From the NCBI RefSeq assembly GCF_015624485.1, contig NZ_CP061378.1, positions 3,720,001 through 3,784,000 of the forward strand: 64,000 nucleotides of DNA. The letters run 5' to 3'. Below, piece by piece: positions 8,247 through 18,315 of the stretch (within the stretch, counting starts at the first letter, position 1; each line of letters begins with the position of its first letter). The stretch comes from Bradyrhizobium genosp. L. GTDB taxonomy: Bacteria > Pseudomonadota > Alphaproteobacteria > Rhizobiales > Xanthobacteraceae. Under the pieces are notes generated by a model. The model was not told the DNA's origin. It did no database searches and was given only the letters and a program-made list of their open reading frames with translations. The position numbers and the translations under genes are program-made.

Positions 8247-8524
8247 AATCGCATCCTCCATTCCTGATCGTGACGAAACTGTTTTCCACTCCACCCTCGA
8301 TATTTGTACGCTTCGTGCTGTCGGCATGCAAGACTCGCTGCGCCACGTTTCATCGTGCGTTCGTCGTTCATCGTGGGTTCATGCTGTGGTTCATCTTGAT
8401 GAATGTGATCAGCGGCAGACGGTCGTCACACGGTCCTCTCGTTCACCATAGCTGCGCGCCGAGCGCGATGTTGCACTGCAGCTGACTTGAACGATCGCCA
8501 CGGAATCGGCATCAAGGAATCGGC

Positions 8525-9415
8525 ATGCAGAATGATGGCGCGAGCTTTGCTTGGTACGAGCTGCTGACCACGGACGTGGCGGGCGCGACCGGATTCTATC
8601 GCGGCGTTCTCGGATGGGACGCCAGGAACATTTCGACCCCGGGCTTTTTCTACAGCCTGTTCACCACAGGTGGCACTCCGCGAAGCGGGCTGATGGAGCT
8701 GCCGGAAGAGGGCCGGCGGCAAGGCGCGATGCCGCGATGGATCGGCTATGTTGCCGTCGCCGATATCGAGGCGACGGTGGCGCGGATTCGCGCGCTTGGC
8801 GGCGCCATCTACGTGCCGCCGACCGGCACCAATATCGGCTGCATCGCGATCGTCGCGGATGCGCAGCAGGCTACCTTCGGACTGGTCGACGGCTTGAAGA
8901 TCGATCCGCCGCCGGTCGATGACCTCGATGCGCCCGCGCGGGTCGGTTGGCACGAACTGCTGGCAGCCGATTGGGGCAAGGCCTTCGGTTTCTACGCCGA
9001 GCTGTTCGGCTGGCAGCCGGTCGATCTCGACGGCCCGGCGCCCGAACCCTATCAGCTGTTCTCGACCGGTGGCCGGCCCGTCGGCGGCATCTTCAACAAG
9101 CGCCCGCTCGAACCGATTCCGTTCTGGCTCTACTACTTCAATGTGGACGACGTCGACGCCGCCATCGCACGGGTGACGAGCGGCGGCGGCCGCGTCTACG
9201 AGGGGCCGTTGCTGCTGCCAGACGGCGGCTGGATCGCGCGTTGCCTCGATCCGCAGGGCGCCACCTTTGCGCTGCAGGGTCCGCGGACCGAGGCCGGCAT
9301 CGCCAGCGCCGCGACGCCGGAGATCCGCTGGAGCTCCAGCTGGGGCGGAATCTCGTCCAAGGGAAAATGGGCCGGCGACCAGCCGCCCGGAAAGCCGCGG
9401 CCGCCGCGCAAGTGA
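8525..9415 (+). CDS. Two-domain VOC (glyoxalase/extradiol dioxygenase fold) protein
   Basis: 296 residues holding two VOC modules, about 8-125 and 137-255. Each begins with a W-x-E/H-L-L segment (FAWYELLTTDV, GWHELLAADWG), has a FYxxxxGW stretch and ends with a D-x-x-G-A-x-F-x-L strand. A Pro/Lys-rich tail follows (GKWAGDQPPGKPRPPRK). The superfamily includes glyoxalases, antibiotic-binding proteins and dioxygenases, and the substrate here is not evident. It is divergent from the TOMM precursor gene, with about 280 bases between. Self-immunity by sequestration is conceivable for VOC proteins, but nothing here proves it. Confidence 0.85.
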   Translation: MQNDGASFAWYELLTTDVAGATGFYRGVLGWDARNISTPGFFYSLFTTGGTPRSGLMELPEEGRRQGAMPRWIGYVAVADIEATVARIRALGGAIYVPPTGTNIGCIAIVADAQQATFGLVDGLKIDPPPVDDLDAPARVGWHELLAADWGKAFGFYAELFGWQPVDLDGPAPEPYQLFSTGGRPVGGIFNKRPLEPIPFWLYYFNVDDVDAAIARVTSGGGRVYEGPLLLPDGGWIARCLDPQGATFALQGPRTEAGIASAATPEIRWSSSWGGISSKGKWAGDQPPGKPRPPRK

Positions 9416-9497
9416 GCGAGCTCGCTCGGGGACGGCCCACTCAGCCCGAAGCGCTCAGCCAGCCTTGTTCAGCCAGGCTTGCTGCTCCAGCCCTTGC

Positions 9498-10664
9498 TCA
9501 GCTCGCTTTGGCGACCGGCGCTGCCGGCTTCGGTGCCGGCGGCTTGATCGGCTTGTCCTGCCGCTTCGACCACGAGATGTAATAGGCCACGATCGTCATG
9601 ATCGCGATGCCGGAGATGCTGACGAAGATCTGCGCGAACAGCGAGCCCGAGCTCATCGACAGCTCGAAATGCCCGACGAACGACAGGAACACGCCGACGC
9701 AGAACACCGCGAGCGATTGCTGGCCGCACACGATCACCGGATCGAACACCTTCCACTCCAGCGCCGACCAGTCCTTCGGGATGAAGCGGATCACCAGCAC
9801 GGTGATGACGACGAAATGCAGGAAGCGGTAGGGCGCGAGGTTGGTCTTGTCGTTCGGGTTGAAGGCCGAATAGAGCCAGTCCGGGAACATGGCGCCGAAG
9901 TCGGTGAAGCGCCCGGCCATGGTCATGATCAACCCGAAGATCAGATAGGCGATGCAGAACCACAGCGTGTAGCGCGAATTGATGATGTGCATGTTCTTGC
10001 GCGCGCCGCCCATCGCGCACCACGAGCCGAACACGAATAGCACCTGCCAGCAGAACGGATTGAAGTACCAGGTCCCGGCCGGATAGGCCGGCAGGTTCCA
10101 GCCCATGTGCCGCGACACCAGCCACAGCGCGATCGAGGTCAGCATGGTCCAGTTCGGCTGCCGCAGCATGATCCACAGCACCGGCGGGAACAGGCCCATC
10201 AGCACGATGTAGAGCGGCAGCACGTCGAGATTGACCGGCTTGAACTTCAGGAACAGACCTTGCCGCAACGTCTCGGTCGCGTTGTCGACGAGGCCGGCGA
10301 CGTTGAACTCGTTGATGATCTCGGAATCGCCGAAGCGCAGCGCCAGATAGCTGATCGAAGCGATGTAGATCACGAACAGGATGATGTGGGCGACGTAGAG
10401 CTGCCAGACCCGCTTGGTCAGCCGGGTGGCGCCGACGACGAAGCCACGCTCCAGCATCATGCGGGCATAGACGAAGGATGCGGTGTAGCCGGAGATGAAG
10501 ACGAACAGGTCGGCAGCATCGCTGAAACCGTAATTCCGCGTCGTGACCCAGTTCACGATGTTGTCGGGGATGTGGTCGAGATAGATCGCCCAGTTCGCGA
10601 TCCCGCGGAACAGGTCGAGCCGGAGGTCACGTCCTTTGTCGGGCAGGGTGGCGTGGATTTCCAT
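9498..10664 (-). CDS. OpgC-domain integral membrane protein
   Basis: 388 residues from the ATG giving MEIHATLPDKGRDLRLDLFR; an upstream start at 10721 adds a non-conserved 19 residues. The segment DLFRGIANWAIYLDHIP and about ten hydrophobic spans match the OpgC family (PF10129), whose founding member transfers succinyl groups to periplasmic glucans. The tail is cytoplasmic and Pro/Ala/Lys-rich. Rhizobiales carry several paralogues and most acceptors are unknown. No glucan-synthesis gene is adjacent, so the substrate remains open. Confidence 0.87.
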   Translation of the reverse strand: MEIHATLPDKGRDLRLDLFRGIANWAIYLDHIPDNIVNWVTTRNYGFSDAADLFVFISGYTASFVYARMMLERGFVVGATRLTKRVWQLYVAHIILFVIYIASISYLALRFGDSEIINEFNVAGLVDNATETLRQGLFLKFKPVNLDVLPLYIVLMGLFPPVLWIMLRQPNWTMLTSIALWLVSRHMGWNLPAYPAGTWYFNPFCWQVLFVFGSWCAMGGARKNMHIINSRYTLWFCIAYLIFGLIMTMAGRFTDFGAMFPDWLYSAFNPNDKTNLAPYRFLHFVVITVLVIRFIPKDWSALEWKVFDPVIVCGQQSLAVFCVGVFLSFVGHFELSMSSGSLFAQIFVSISGIAIMTIVAYYISWSKRQDKPIKPPAPKPAAPVAKAS

Positions 10665-10908
10665 GGGGCGCGCGCCGCTTCTTCGAGTGATGCTGTCGAG
10701 AAGGCCGCGCTGCGGGCCCAAGGGGACTTTTCAAGAGGGCCCCGAGGCCAGATTGTCACAGCGCGGTAGAATGACTATACCGGTCCGGCGAAAGTTGCCT
10801 CCGAGATCAGGGAATCGCCGATCACAATGCTGAACGGTGTCTCTATACTATCCCGGTGGTTTCCTCCAATCGCTTCCATCTCGCATATCCCACGGGGCCC
10901 GACCATCC

Positions 10909-11214
10909 ATGACCGCACGCATTTTTAAGCCCGCCAAAAACGCGATGCAATCGGGACGCGCCAAGACCAAGGAATGGCAACTGGACTACGAGCCGGAGCA
11001 GCCGCGCACCGTGGAGCCCCTGATGGGCTGGACCTCGTCCGGCGACATGAAGCAGCAGCTCACGCTGCATTTCGAGACCAAGGAAGACGCGATCGCCTAT
11101 TGCGAGCGCAAGGGCATCGCCTATCAGCTGATCGAGCCCAAGGCCTCGGCGCACCGCCAGATCGCCTATGCCGACAATTTCGCCTTCCGCCGCTGGGAGC
11201 CCTGGACCCACTAG
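10909..11214 (+). CDS. NDUFS4-like complex I accessory subunit
   Basis: 101 residues, starting MTARIFKPAKNAMQSGR. The family is the ETC complex I subunit conserved region (PF04800). The diagnostic middle is WTSSGDMKQQLTLHFETKEDA, and the C-terminal FAFRRWEPWTH is family-typical. The protein is the bacterial counterpart of the NDUFS4/18-kDa subunit of NADH:ubiquinone oxidoreductase and acts at the membrane-peripheral arm. Its stop overlaps the stop of the convergent Lrp gene by four bases (TAG read against CTA), so the two transcripts must overlap. Confidence 0.93.
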   Translation: MTARIFKPAKNAMQSGRAKTKEWQLDYEPEQPRTVEPLMGWTSSGDMKQQLTLHFETKEDAIAYCERKGIAYQLIEPKASAHRQIAYADNFAFRRWEPWTH

Positions 11215-11699
11215 CTCGCTGCGGCGAGGCCGGTCGGGATCGGCAGCGGCGCGTCCTTGGAGACGCCGAGCACCGGAAAGCTCCTGATCTTCCGCACATT
11301 GGGCAGGCCGGCGAATTGCAGCAGCTGCCGGCGCATGTCGTCGACGCTGGGCGCCACGCAGCGAAGCATGAAATCGGCATCGCCCGAGATCCGCCAGCAT
11401 TGCAGGAAGCGCGGTACCTCGGCCACCGCCGCCTCGAACGCCTCGATCGCGACCAGGGTCTGGCTCTCGAGCTGGATCAGGACGAAGGTCGTCACCTCGT
11501 AGCCGAGCATCCGCTCGTCGAGGCTGGCGCGGACCGCCTGGATCACGCCGCGGCCGCGCAAGGCGCGCAGCCGGCGCAGGCAGGGCGGGGCGGTGATGCC
11601 GACGCGGGCGGCGAGTTCGTTGATCCTGATCCGGCCGTCGTTTTGCAGCTCGGACAGGATCTTCAGATCGATGTCATCGAACTGTTGGCGTTCTGTCAC
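11211..11699 (-). CDS. Lrp/AsnC family transcriptional regulator
   Basis: 162 residues from a GTG start (MTERQQFDDIDLKILSELQN). Residues 9-65 form the winged HTH (LQNDGRIRINELAARVGI, then RRLRALRGRGVI), and residues about 75-150 form the RAM ligand-binding domain. Its GTG overlaps the TGA of the TetR gene upstream by four bases, so the two regulators form one operon. Lrp-family proteins sense amino acids, often leucine, which fits the leucine-degradation operon facing them. That link is inference. Confidence 0.92.
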   Translation of the reverse strand: MTERQQFDDIDLKILSELQNDGRIRINELAARVGITAPPCLRRLRALRGRGVIQAVRASLDERMLGYEVTTFVLIQLESQTLVAIEAFEAAVAEVPRFLQCWRISGDADFMLRCVAPSVDDMRRQLLQFAGLPNVRKIRSFPVLGVSKDAPLPIPTGLAAAS

Positions 11700-12355
11700 G
11701 GTTGCGAGCCCGCGACGGCCGCGTGCGGGGTGCTGCCGCCGCTGCGAAGCTCGCCGCGTACGGTCTGCGCCGCGACGCCGGACAGCACCAGCTTCTCATG
11801 CGCCGCGATGATGGCCTCCCGGGTCAGCCGCCCGCCGGGGCGGTACCAGCTGCACAGCCCGGTCAACAGCGCGATGATGGCGAAGGTCGCGACCTGGACG
11901 TCGACCACATCGAACACGCCGTCGGCGACGCCCTGGTTCAGGATCTGCGCCAGCCGCTGCTCATAGGCGCCGCGCAGCGTCACCACGGCGTCGTAGTTCT
12001 TCGGCTCCAGGCTGCGCAGCTCGGAATTGGCGATGAAGACCTCGCGCTTGCGGGTCATGTGGTAGGTGACGTGGAAGGCGACGAAAGCCCGCAGCTTCTC
12101 GACCGCATCGCCCTTGCCCGCGAGCGCAAGGTCGAGCTCGCGCAGGAGATCGTTGATATGCTGCTGCACCAGATCGAACAGCAGATCCTGCTTGGTTGAG
12201 ATATGATTGTAGAGGGAGCCGGCCTGGATGCCGACCTCGGCGGCGAGCTGGCGCAGGCTCATCGCCTCATAGCCGCGCTCGAAGATCAGGCGCACGCCGG
12301 CCTTGCGGATCGCTTCCAGCGTCTTCGGGCCGTGTGAGCCGATCGTGCGTGCCAT
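11696..12355 (-). CDS. TetR family regulator, likely controls the leucine catabolic operon
   Basis: 219 residues. The N-terminal HTH (residues about 10-60: FERGYEAMSLRQLAAEVGIQ, then GSLYNHISTKQDLL) is typical TetR. The C-terminal part is a ligand pocket resembling acyl-CoA-responsive members. It is divergent from the isovaleryl-CoA dehydrogenase gene across 192 bases that contain two matching imperfect palindromes. TetR-type regulators (LiuQ) are known to control leucine-degradation genes in betaproteobacteria. By position this protein may play that role here, repressing until an acyl-CoA appears. Confidence 0.88.
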   Translation of the reverse strand: MARTIGSHGPKTLEAIRKAGVRLIFERGYEAMSLRQLAAEVGIQAGSLYNHISTKQDLLFDLVQQHINDLLRELDLALAGKGDAVEKLRAFVAFHVTYHMTRKREVFIANSELRSLEPKNYDAVVTLRGAYEQRLAQILNQGVADGVFDVVDVQVATFAIIALLTGLCSWYRPGGRLTREAIIAAHEKLVLSGVAAQTVRGELRSGGSTPHAAVAGSQP

Positions 12356-12403
12356 CGGGGCCTCGGATGGGTGTCAGCTTGTCGGAAGCGAGAGAAACAA
12401 GCG

Positions 12404-12418
12404 AACGACCGTATGTTT
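12404..12418. promoter_or_regulatory. Candidate TetR operator 1
   Basis: AACGACCGTATGTTT matches the reverse complement of the site at 12502-12516 at 12 of 15 positions. It lies 49 bases upstream of the TetR start. The consensus AACGAYCRTAYGTTT is an imperfect palindrome of the size TetR dimers bind. Confidence 0.5.
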
Positions 12419-12501
12419 ATTGCACGAAATCCGAGCAAATTCAATGCGCTGCGGATTTCTTGCATGAACCATAGCACGATCGCTTGCGAAGCCAAGAAAA
12501 A

Positions 12502-12516
12502 AACGTATGATCGTTT
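12502..12516. promoter_or_regulatory. Candidate TetR operator 2
   Basis: AACGTATGATCGTTT, with AACG/CGTT arms, lies 32 bases before the dehydrogenase start codon, where a bound repressor would block the catabolic promoter. It is the partner of the site at 12404-12418. Confidence 0.55.
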
Positions 12517-12547
12517 AATTGCAAGATGAATCTCCAAGGGAGGGATC

Positions 12548-13720
12548 ATGGCCTCGAACCGGGCAGCCATCTTCAATTTCGACCTCGGCGAGACCGCGGA
12601 TGCGATCCGCGAGACCGTCCACGATTTCTCCTCCAATGAGATCGCGCCGCGCGCGGCCGAAATCGACCGCAGCAATCAGTTTCCGCGCGACCTCTGGCCG
12701 AAGATCGGCGCGCTCGGCCTGCACGGCATCACGGTCGAGGAGGAGTACGGCGGGTCGGGCCTCGGCTATCTCGAACACTGCATCGCGGTCGAGGAGATCT
12801 CGCGCGCTTCGGCCTCGGTCGGGCTGGCTTACGGCGCCCATTCCAACCTCTGCATCAACCAGATCCGCCGCAACGGCAACGAGGCGCAGAAGCGGAAGTA
12901 TCTGCCGAAGCTGATCTCCGGCGAGCATGTCGGTTCGCTCGCGATGTCCGAGCCGTCCGCCGGCTCGGACGTGGTCTCGATGAAGACCCGTGCCGAGAAG
13001 AAGGGCGACCGCTTCGTGCTCAACGGCAGCAAGATGTGGATCACGAACGGTCCCCACGCCGAGACGCTGGTTGTCTACGCCAAGACCGATCCGAATGGCG
13101 GCCCGCGCGGCATCACCGCCTTCATCATCGAAAAGGGCATGAAGGGATTTTCCACCGCGCAGAAGCTCGACAAGCTCGGCATGCGCGGCTCCGACACCTG
13201 CGAGCTAGTGTTCGAGGATTGCGAGGTGCCGGAGGAGAACGTCCTCAACGACGTCGGCCGCGGCGTCAATGTGCTGATGTCGGGCCTCGACTACGAGCGC
13301 GCGGTGCTGGCCGCTGGCCCGATCGGCATCATGCAGGCCTGCATGGACGTGGTGCTGCCCTATGTCCACGAGCGCAAGCAGTTCGGCGAACCGATCGGCT
13401 CGTTCCAGCTGGTGCAGGGCAAGATCGCCGACATGTACACCACGATGAACGCTTCGCGCGCTTATGTTTATGCGGTGGCAAAAGCCTGCGATCGCGGCGA
13501 GACCACGCGCGAGGATGCCGCCGGCGCGATCCTCTATGCCGCCGAGAAGGCCACCCAGTGTGCGCTGGACGCGATCCAGCTGCTCGGCGGCAACGGCTAC
13601 ATCAACGACTATCCGACCGGCCGCCTGCTGCGCGACGCCAAGCTCTACGAGATCGGCGCCGGCACCAGCGAGATCCGCCGCATGCTGATCGGCCGCGAGC
13701 TGTTCGCGAAGACGGCCTGA
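12548..13720 (+). CDS. Isovaleryl-CoA dehydrogenase
   Basis: 390 residues, the usual acyl-CoA dehydrogenase length. Seen in order: an N-terminal helical domain; the FAD/substrate stretch [37 protein letters not shown]; the catalytic-Glu region [13 protein letters not shown]; and the C-terminal signature [20 protein letters not shown], then [19 protein letters not shown]. It oxidises isovaleryl-CoA to 3-methylcrotonyl-CoA in leucine degradation and passes electrons to ETF. The specific name rests on operon context with methylcrotonyl-CoA carboxylase and HMG-CoA lyase. The start follows AAGGGAGGGATC. Confidence 0.93.
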   Translation: MASNRAAIFNFDLGETADAIRETVHDFSSNEIAPRAAEIDRSNQFPRDLWPKIGALGLHGITVEEEYGGSGLGYLEHCIAVEEISRASASVGLAYGAHSNLCINQIRRNGNEAQKRKYLPKLISGEHVGSLAMSEPSAGSDVVSMKTRAEKKGDRFVLNGSKMWITNGPHAETLVVYAKTDPNGGPRGITAFIIEKGMKGFSTAQKLDKLGMRGSDTCELVFEDCEVPEENVLNDVGRGVNVLMSGLDYERAVLAAGPIGIMQACMDVVLPYVHERKQFGEPIGSFQLVQGKIADMYTTMNASRAYVYAVAKACDRGETTREDAAGAILYAAEKATQCALDAIQLLGGNGYINDYPTGRLLRDAKLYEIGAGTSEIRRMLIGRELFAKTA

Positions 13721-13793
13721 TTACAATCATCGCGCCCTCGGCGCGATGATCCAGCTCGAACATCCGGCTCCTCCAACGAAACGTGCAACCGAG

Positions 13794-15398
13794 ATGCCGC
13801 TTCATTCGACGATCGATCCCACATCCTCCGAATTCGCGCGCAACGCCGACGTCATGCGTGGCCTGGTCGCGGAGCTCCGCGACAAGCTCAACGAGGTCTC
13901 CGGCGGCGGCGGCGAGGCCTCGCGCAAGCGTCACACCTCGCGCGGCAAGATGCTGGCGCGCGATCGCGTCGATCTGCTGGTCGATCCCGGAACGGCGTTC
14001 CTGGAGCTGTCGCCGCTCGCCGCCAACGGGCTCTATGGCGGTGACGTGCATTCGGCGAGCGTTGTCACTGGCGTGGGACGCATCGCCGGGCGCGAATGCA
14101 TCATCGTCGCCAACGATGCCACCATCAAGGGCGGCACCTATTATCCGATGACGGTGAAGAAGCATCTGCGCGCCCAGGATATCGCGCGGCAGAACAATCT
14201 GCCCTGCGTCTACATGGTGGATTCCGGCGGCGCCTTCCTGCCGCTGCAGGACGAGATATTCCCCGACGAGCGGCACTTCGGCCGCATCTTCTACAATCAG
14301 GCGCAAATGTCGGCGCAGGGCATTCCGCAGATCGCGATCGTGATGGGCTCCTGCACCGCCGGCGGCGCCTATGTGCCGGCGATGTCGGACGAGAGCATCA
14401 TCGTGCGCAATCAAGGCACCATCTTCCTCGGCGGGCCGCCGCTGGTGAAGGCGGCGACCGGCGAGGTGGTCACGGCCGAAGAGCTCGGCGGCGCCGACGT
14501 GCATTCACGGCAATCGGGCGTCACCGATCACTATGCCCAGAACGACGCGCATGCGATCGGGATCGCGCGCCGCATCGTGGGGACGCTGAAGCAGCCGGCC
14601 AAGCCGCCGCTCAACATGCGCACCCCCGAGGCGCCGCTGTTTCCCGCCGAGGAGATCTACGGCGTCGTCTCCGCCGACGGCAGAAAGCCGTTCGACGTGC
14701 ACGACATCATCGCGCGGATCGTCGACGGCTCCGAATTCGACGAGTTCAAGAAGCTGTACGGCACCACGCTGATCTGCGGTTTCGCGCACATCTGGGGCCA
14801 TCCGGTCGGGATCATCGCCAACAACGGCATTCTGTTCAGCGAGAGCTCGTTGAAGGGTGCGCACTTCATCGAGCTGTGCTGCCAGCGCGGTATTCCCCTC
14901 GTGTTCTTGCAGAACATCACCGGCTTCATGGTCGGCAAGAAATATGAGGCCGGCGGCATCGCCCGCGATGGCGCCAAGCTGGTGACCGCGGTTGCTACCG
15001 CCGGCGTGCCGAAATTCACCGTCGTGATCGGCGGCTCCTACGGCGCCGGCAATTACGGCATGTGCGGCCGCGCCTACTCACCGCGTTTCCTCTGGCTGTG
15101 GCCCAACGCCCGCATCTCTGTGATGGGCGGTGAGCAGGCCTCGATGGTGCTGAGCCAGGTGCGCCGCGACAACATCGAGGCCAAGGGCGAGGCCTGGTCG
15201 GCGGAAGAGGAGGAGGCGTTCCGGGCGCCGATCCGCGCCAAATACGAGAGCCAGGGCAATCCCTATTACGCAACCGCGCGCCTCTGGGACGACGGCGTGA
15301 TCGATCCCGCCGATACCCGCCTGTTGCTCGGGCTCGGGCTGTCTGCCGCCGCCAACGCGCCGATCGAGCCGACGAAGTTCGGCCTGTTCAGGATGTGA
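13794..15398 (+). CDS. Methylcrotonyl-CoA carboxylase, carboxyltransferase (beta) subunit
   Basis: 534 residues from [17 protein letters not shown]; an in-frame ATG 48 bases upstream is less likely. It has the two crotonase-like carboxyltransferase halves: [17 protein letters not shown] at about 60-76, the [15 protein letters not shown] region, and the C-terminal [20 protein letters not shown]. It transfers carboxylate from biotin to 3-methylcrotonyl-CoA, forming 3-methylglutaconyl-CoA. Its stop overlaps the next gene (GTGA), which suggests translational coupling. No enoyl-CoA hydratase gene (3-methylglutaconyl-CoA hydratase) is seen in the operon, so that step must be encoded elsewhere. Confidence 0.93.
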   Translation: MPLHSTIDPTSSEFARNADVMRGLVAELRDKLNEVSGGGGEASRKRHTSRGKMLARDRVDLLVDPGTAFLELSPLAANGLYGGDVHSASVVTGVGRIAGRECIIVANDATIKGGTYYPMTVKKHLRAQDIARQNNLPCVYMVDSGGAFLPLQDEIFPDERHFGRIFYNQAQMSAQGIPQIAIVMGSCTAGGAYVPAMSDESIIVRNQGTIFLGGPPLVKAATGEVVTAEELGGADVHSRQSGVTDHYAQNDAHAIGIARRIVGTLKQPAKPPLNMRTPEAPLFPAEEIYGVVSADGRKPFDVHDIIARIVDGSEFDEFKKLYGTTLICGFAHIWGHPVGIIANNGILFSESSLKGAHFIELCCQRGIPLVFLQNITGFMVGKKYEAGGIARDGAKLVTAVATAGVPKFTVVIGGSYGAGNYGMCGRAYSPRFLWLWPNARISVMGGEQASMVLSQVRRDNIEAKGEAWSAEEEEAFRAPIRAKYESQGNPYYATARLWDDGVIDPADTRLLLGLGLSAAANAPIEPTKFGLFRM

Positions 15399-15400
15399 CC

Positions 15401-17407
15401 ATGGACCGCTCAAAACTCTACCGGCGCTTCCGCACGCTCCTGATCGCCAACCGCGGCGAGATTGCCTGCCGCGTTATTCGGTCCGCGCGCGCCATGGGGT
15501 TGCGCACCGTCGCGGTCTATTCCGAGGCCGACCGCGATGCGATGCATGTCGCGCTCGCCGACGAGGCCGTGCTGCTCGGGCCGGCGCGGGCACGCGACAG
15601 CTATCTCAACATCGAGCGTGTGATCGCGGCCGCCAAGGAGACCGGTGCCGAGGCCGTGCATCCCGGCTACGGCTTCCTGTCGGAGAATGCCGAATTCGCG
15701 CAGGCCTGCCTCGATGCGGGTCTCGTCTTCGTCGGCCCGACCGCCGAGATGATGACGGCGATGGGCTCGAAGTCCGGCTCCAAGGCGCTGATGGAGAAGG
15801 CCGGCGTGCCGCTGGTGCCGGGCTATCACGGCGAGGCGCAGGACGAGGCGGTCCTTGCCGAGGCCGCCAACCGGATCGGCTTCCCGGTGCTGGTCAAGGC
15901 GTCAGCCGGCGGCGGCGGCCGCGGCATGCGCGTGGTCAATGCGGCGGCCGAGCTGTCGGCTGCGATCACCAGCGCAAAGCGCGAGGCCAAGGCGGCGTTC
16001 GGCGACGACCGCATGCTGATCGAGAAATACGTCCAGAACCCGCGCCACATCGAGGTGCAGATCATCGGCGACAGCCACGGCAAGCTGCTGTCGTTGTGGG
16101 AGCGCGAATGCACGCTGCAACGGCGCCACCAGAAGGTGATCGAGGAGGCGCCGTCGCCGACGCTCAACGCCGCGCAGCGCGAGGCGGTCTGCGAGGCCGC
16201 GCGCAAGGCGGCCGGCGCGGTCAATTATGTCGGCGCCGGCACCATCGAGTTCGTCTCCGACGGCAAGGACGTGTTCTTCATCGAGATGAACACCCGCCTG
16301 CAGGTCGAGCACCCCGTCACTGAATTAATCACTGGCGTCGACCTCGTCGAATGGCAGCTCCGTGTTGCCTTCGGTGAGTCGCTGCCGCTGAAGCAGGACG
16401 AGATCAGGCTCAACGGTCACGCCATCGAGGCACGCGTTTACGCCGAGAACCCGCAGAAGAACTTTATGCCCTCAGTCGGCCGCATCAAGACCTGGCGGAC
16501 GCCGCCGGATGGCGATGGCTTGCGCATCGACGCCGGCTATCGCAGCGGCGACGCTGTGTCTCCTTACTACGACGCGATGCTCGCCAAGGTGATCGCCTGG
16601 GCGCCGACGCGAGAGGGGGCGATCGAGAAGCTCAACCGCGGTCTGGAGCAGACCGACGTCCGCGGCATCGTCACCAACATCCCGTTCTTGTCGGCGCTGG
16701 TGACGCATCCGGACACGCGGGCGAACAAGATCGATACCGGCTTCATCGAGCGTCAACTGAAGAACCTGACCGCCGAGAAGGGCGCGGCCGGTGAGTTCGA
16801 ACTCTGCGCGGCGGTCGCGTCGATCGTGAGCGAGGAACGGAAGGCTGCGCGGAGCGAGGCGAACTCGCCCTGGCAGACCTTTGGCTGGATGCCGGTCGGC
16901 CGCCGGCAGCGGGTCTTTTCGTTCCGGCAGGGCCACGAGCCTGCCCAGACCATCACGCTGCACTATGGCAACGGACCGTCGACGCTGACGATCGGCGGCC
17001 GCGAACTCACATTTTCGATCTCGTCGCCTGGCGACGGCGGCTTCGACCTGATCCTCAACGGCGTCAAGTCGCGCGTTGTGTCCGTGATCGAGGGCCACGA
17101 ACTCTATCTGCGCACCCGCAACGGCCGCTTCGACCTGCATTGGGTCGATCCGTTCGGCGGCGAGAGCGAGGAGCAGGTCGGCGAGGACAAGATCGTGGCA
17201 CCCTTGCCGGGAACGGTGGTCGCTCTGCTCGCAGAGGAAGGCGCGACGCTCGAGAAGGGCGCACCGATCCTCACTCTGGAAGTGATGAAGATGGAGCAGA
17301 CCTTGCGCGCGCCCTATGCCGGCGTGTTGAAGAAGCTCAAATGCAAGGTCGGCGATATCGTCGGCGAGGGCGTCGAGCTCGCCGAAGTCGAGCCGGCCGC
17401 GTCATGA
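15401..17407 (+). CDS. Methylcrotonyl-CoA carboxylase, biotin-carrying (alpha) subunit
   Basis: 668 residues from the ATG (a GTG two codons earlier overlaps the preceding stop). Order: biotin carboxylase N-domain (LIANRGEIACRVI); ATP-grasp with glycine-rich KASAGGGGRGMRV; EMNTRLQVEHPVTE; biotin carboxylase C-domain; and a C-terminal biotinyl domain with the acceptor lysine in EVMKMEQ, about 40 residues from the end. It carboxylates its own biotin using ATP and bicarbonate. It overlaps the HMG-CoA lyase gene by four bases (ATGA). Confidence 0.94.
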   Translation: MDRSKLYRRFRTLLIANRGEIACRVIRSARAMGLRTVAVYSEADRDAMHVALADEAVLLGPARARDSYLNIERVIAAAKETGAEAVHPGYGFLSENAEFAQACLDAGLVFVGPTAEMMTAMGSKSGSKALMEKAGVPLVPGYHGEAQDEAVLAEAANRIGFPVLVKASAGGGGRGMRVVNAAAELSAAITSAKREAKAAFGDDRMLIEKYVQNPRHIEVQIIGDSHGKLLSLWERECTLQRRHQKVIEEAPSPTLNAAQREAVCEAARKAAGAVNYVGAGTIEFVSDGKDVFFIEMNTRLQVEHPVTELITGVDLVEWQLRVAFGESLPLKQDEIRLNGHAIEARVYAENPQKNFMPSVGRIKTWRTPPDGDGLRIDAGYRSGDAVSPYYDAMLAKVIAWAPTREGAIEKLNRGLEQTDVRGIVTNIPFLSALVTHPDTRANKIDTGFIERQLKNLTAEKGAAGEFELCAAVASIVSEERKAARSEANSPWQTFGWMPVGRRQRVFSFRQGHEPAQTITLHYGNGPSTLTIGGRELTFSISSPGDGGFDLILNGVKSRVVSVIEGHELYLRTRNGRFDLHWVDPFGGESEEQVGEDKIVAPLPGTVVALLAEEGATLEKGAPILTLEVMKMEQTLRAPYAGVLKKLKCKVGDIVGEGVELAEVEPAAS

Positions 17408-18312
17408 GCGATCACGTCAGGATCATCGAGATGGGGCCGCGCGACGGCCTCCAGAACGAGAAGGCATCGGTCAGCATCGAGGCCCGCATCGCCTTTGTCG
17501 AGGCGCTGGTGGCCGCCGGTCTCACCACCGTCGAGGTCGGCGCCTTCGTCTCGCCGAAAGCGATCCCGCAGATGGCAAGCTCCGATCAGGTGCTGCGCGG
17601 CGTCAGCCACATCAAGGGTGCCGAATTCCACGTGCTGGTTCCGAACGAGAAGGGCTACGACGCCGCGCGCGCGGCCGGTGCTCAGGTGGTCTCGGTATTC
17701 GCGGCGGCGTCCGAAGGATTCTCGCGCGCCAACATCAACTGCTCGATCGCGGAATCAATCGAGCGCTTCCGGCCGGTGCTGGCACGCGCCAAGGCCGATG
17801 GCGTCAAGGTGCGTGGCTATATCTCCTGTGTGCTGGGCTGCCCGTTCGACGGCGAGATCAAGCCGAAGGCGGTTGCCGACCTCGCCGTCACGTTGTGGGA
17901 TCTCGGCTGCTACGAGATTTCGCTCGGCGACACCATCGGCGTCGGCACACCGCTCAAGGCCAGGCAGATGCTGCGTGCCGTTGCCTCCGAGCTCCCGGCG
18001 GCCAGCCTCGCGATGCACTTCCACGATACCTACGGCCAGGCGCTGGCCAATCTCCATGCCGGCATGGAGGAGGGCGTCCGCGTCATCGATAGCGCCGCCG
18101 GCGGCCTCGGCGGTTGCCCCTACGCACCCGGCGCGACCGGGAATGTCGCGACGGAGGACGTGGTCTATATGCTCGAAGGCATGGGGATTGCGACCGGCGT
18201 CGACATGGGCAGGTTGCTGGCCGCGACGAATGAGATTGCCGGGTTGCTCGGCCGCCCGCCGGTGAGCCGCGTGGCCACCGCGCTGAACGCCAAGGCGACA
18301 CGCGCTTCGTAG
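17404..18312 (+). CDS. Hydroxymethylglutaryl-CoA lyase
   Basis: 302 residues from the ATG in the ATGA overlap. The (beta/alpha)8 DRE-TIM barrel fold is shown by EMGPRDGLQNE at 10-20 (catalytic Arg/Asp and metal ligand), SLGDTIGVGTP, AMHFHDTYGQALAN and the mobile active-site loop GGLGGCPYAPGATGNVATED with its catalytic Cys. It splits HMG-CoA into acetyl-CoA and acetoacetate, the last step of leucine catabolism. A 22-bp inverted repeat that may terminate the operon follows. Confidence 0.95.
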   Translation: MSDHVRIIEMGPRDGLQNEKASVSIEARIAFVEALVAAGLTTVEVGAFVSPKAIPQMASSDQVLRGVSHIKGAEFHVLVPNEKGYDAARAAGAQVVSVFAAASEGFSRANINCSIAESIERFRPVLARAKADGVKVRGYISCVLGCPFDGEIKPKAVADLAVTLWDLGCYEISLGDTIGVGTPLKARQMLRAVASELPAASLAMHFHDTYGQALANLHAGMEEGVRVIDSAAGGLGGCPYAPGATGNVATEDVVYMLEGMGIATGVDMGRLLAATNEIAGLLGRPPVSRVATALNAKATRAS

Positions 18313-18315
18313 CGC

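Noticed and set aside
850..10900. Whole tRNA-Pro to NDUFS4 interval as one genomic island
   Set aside because: No integrase is present. The best repeat of the tRNA 3' end near 10900 is only eight bases (CCCGACCA). OpgC and the VOC protein look like ordinary host genes.
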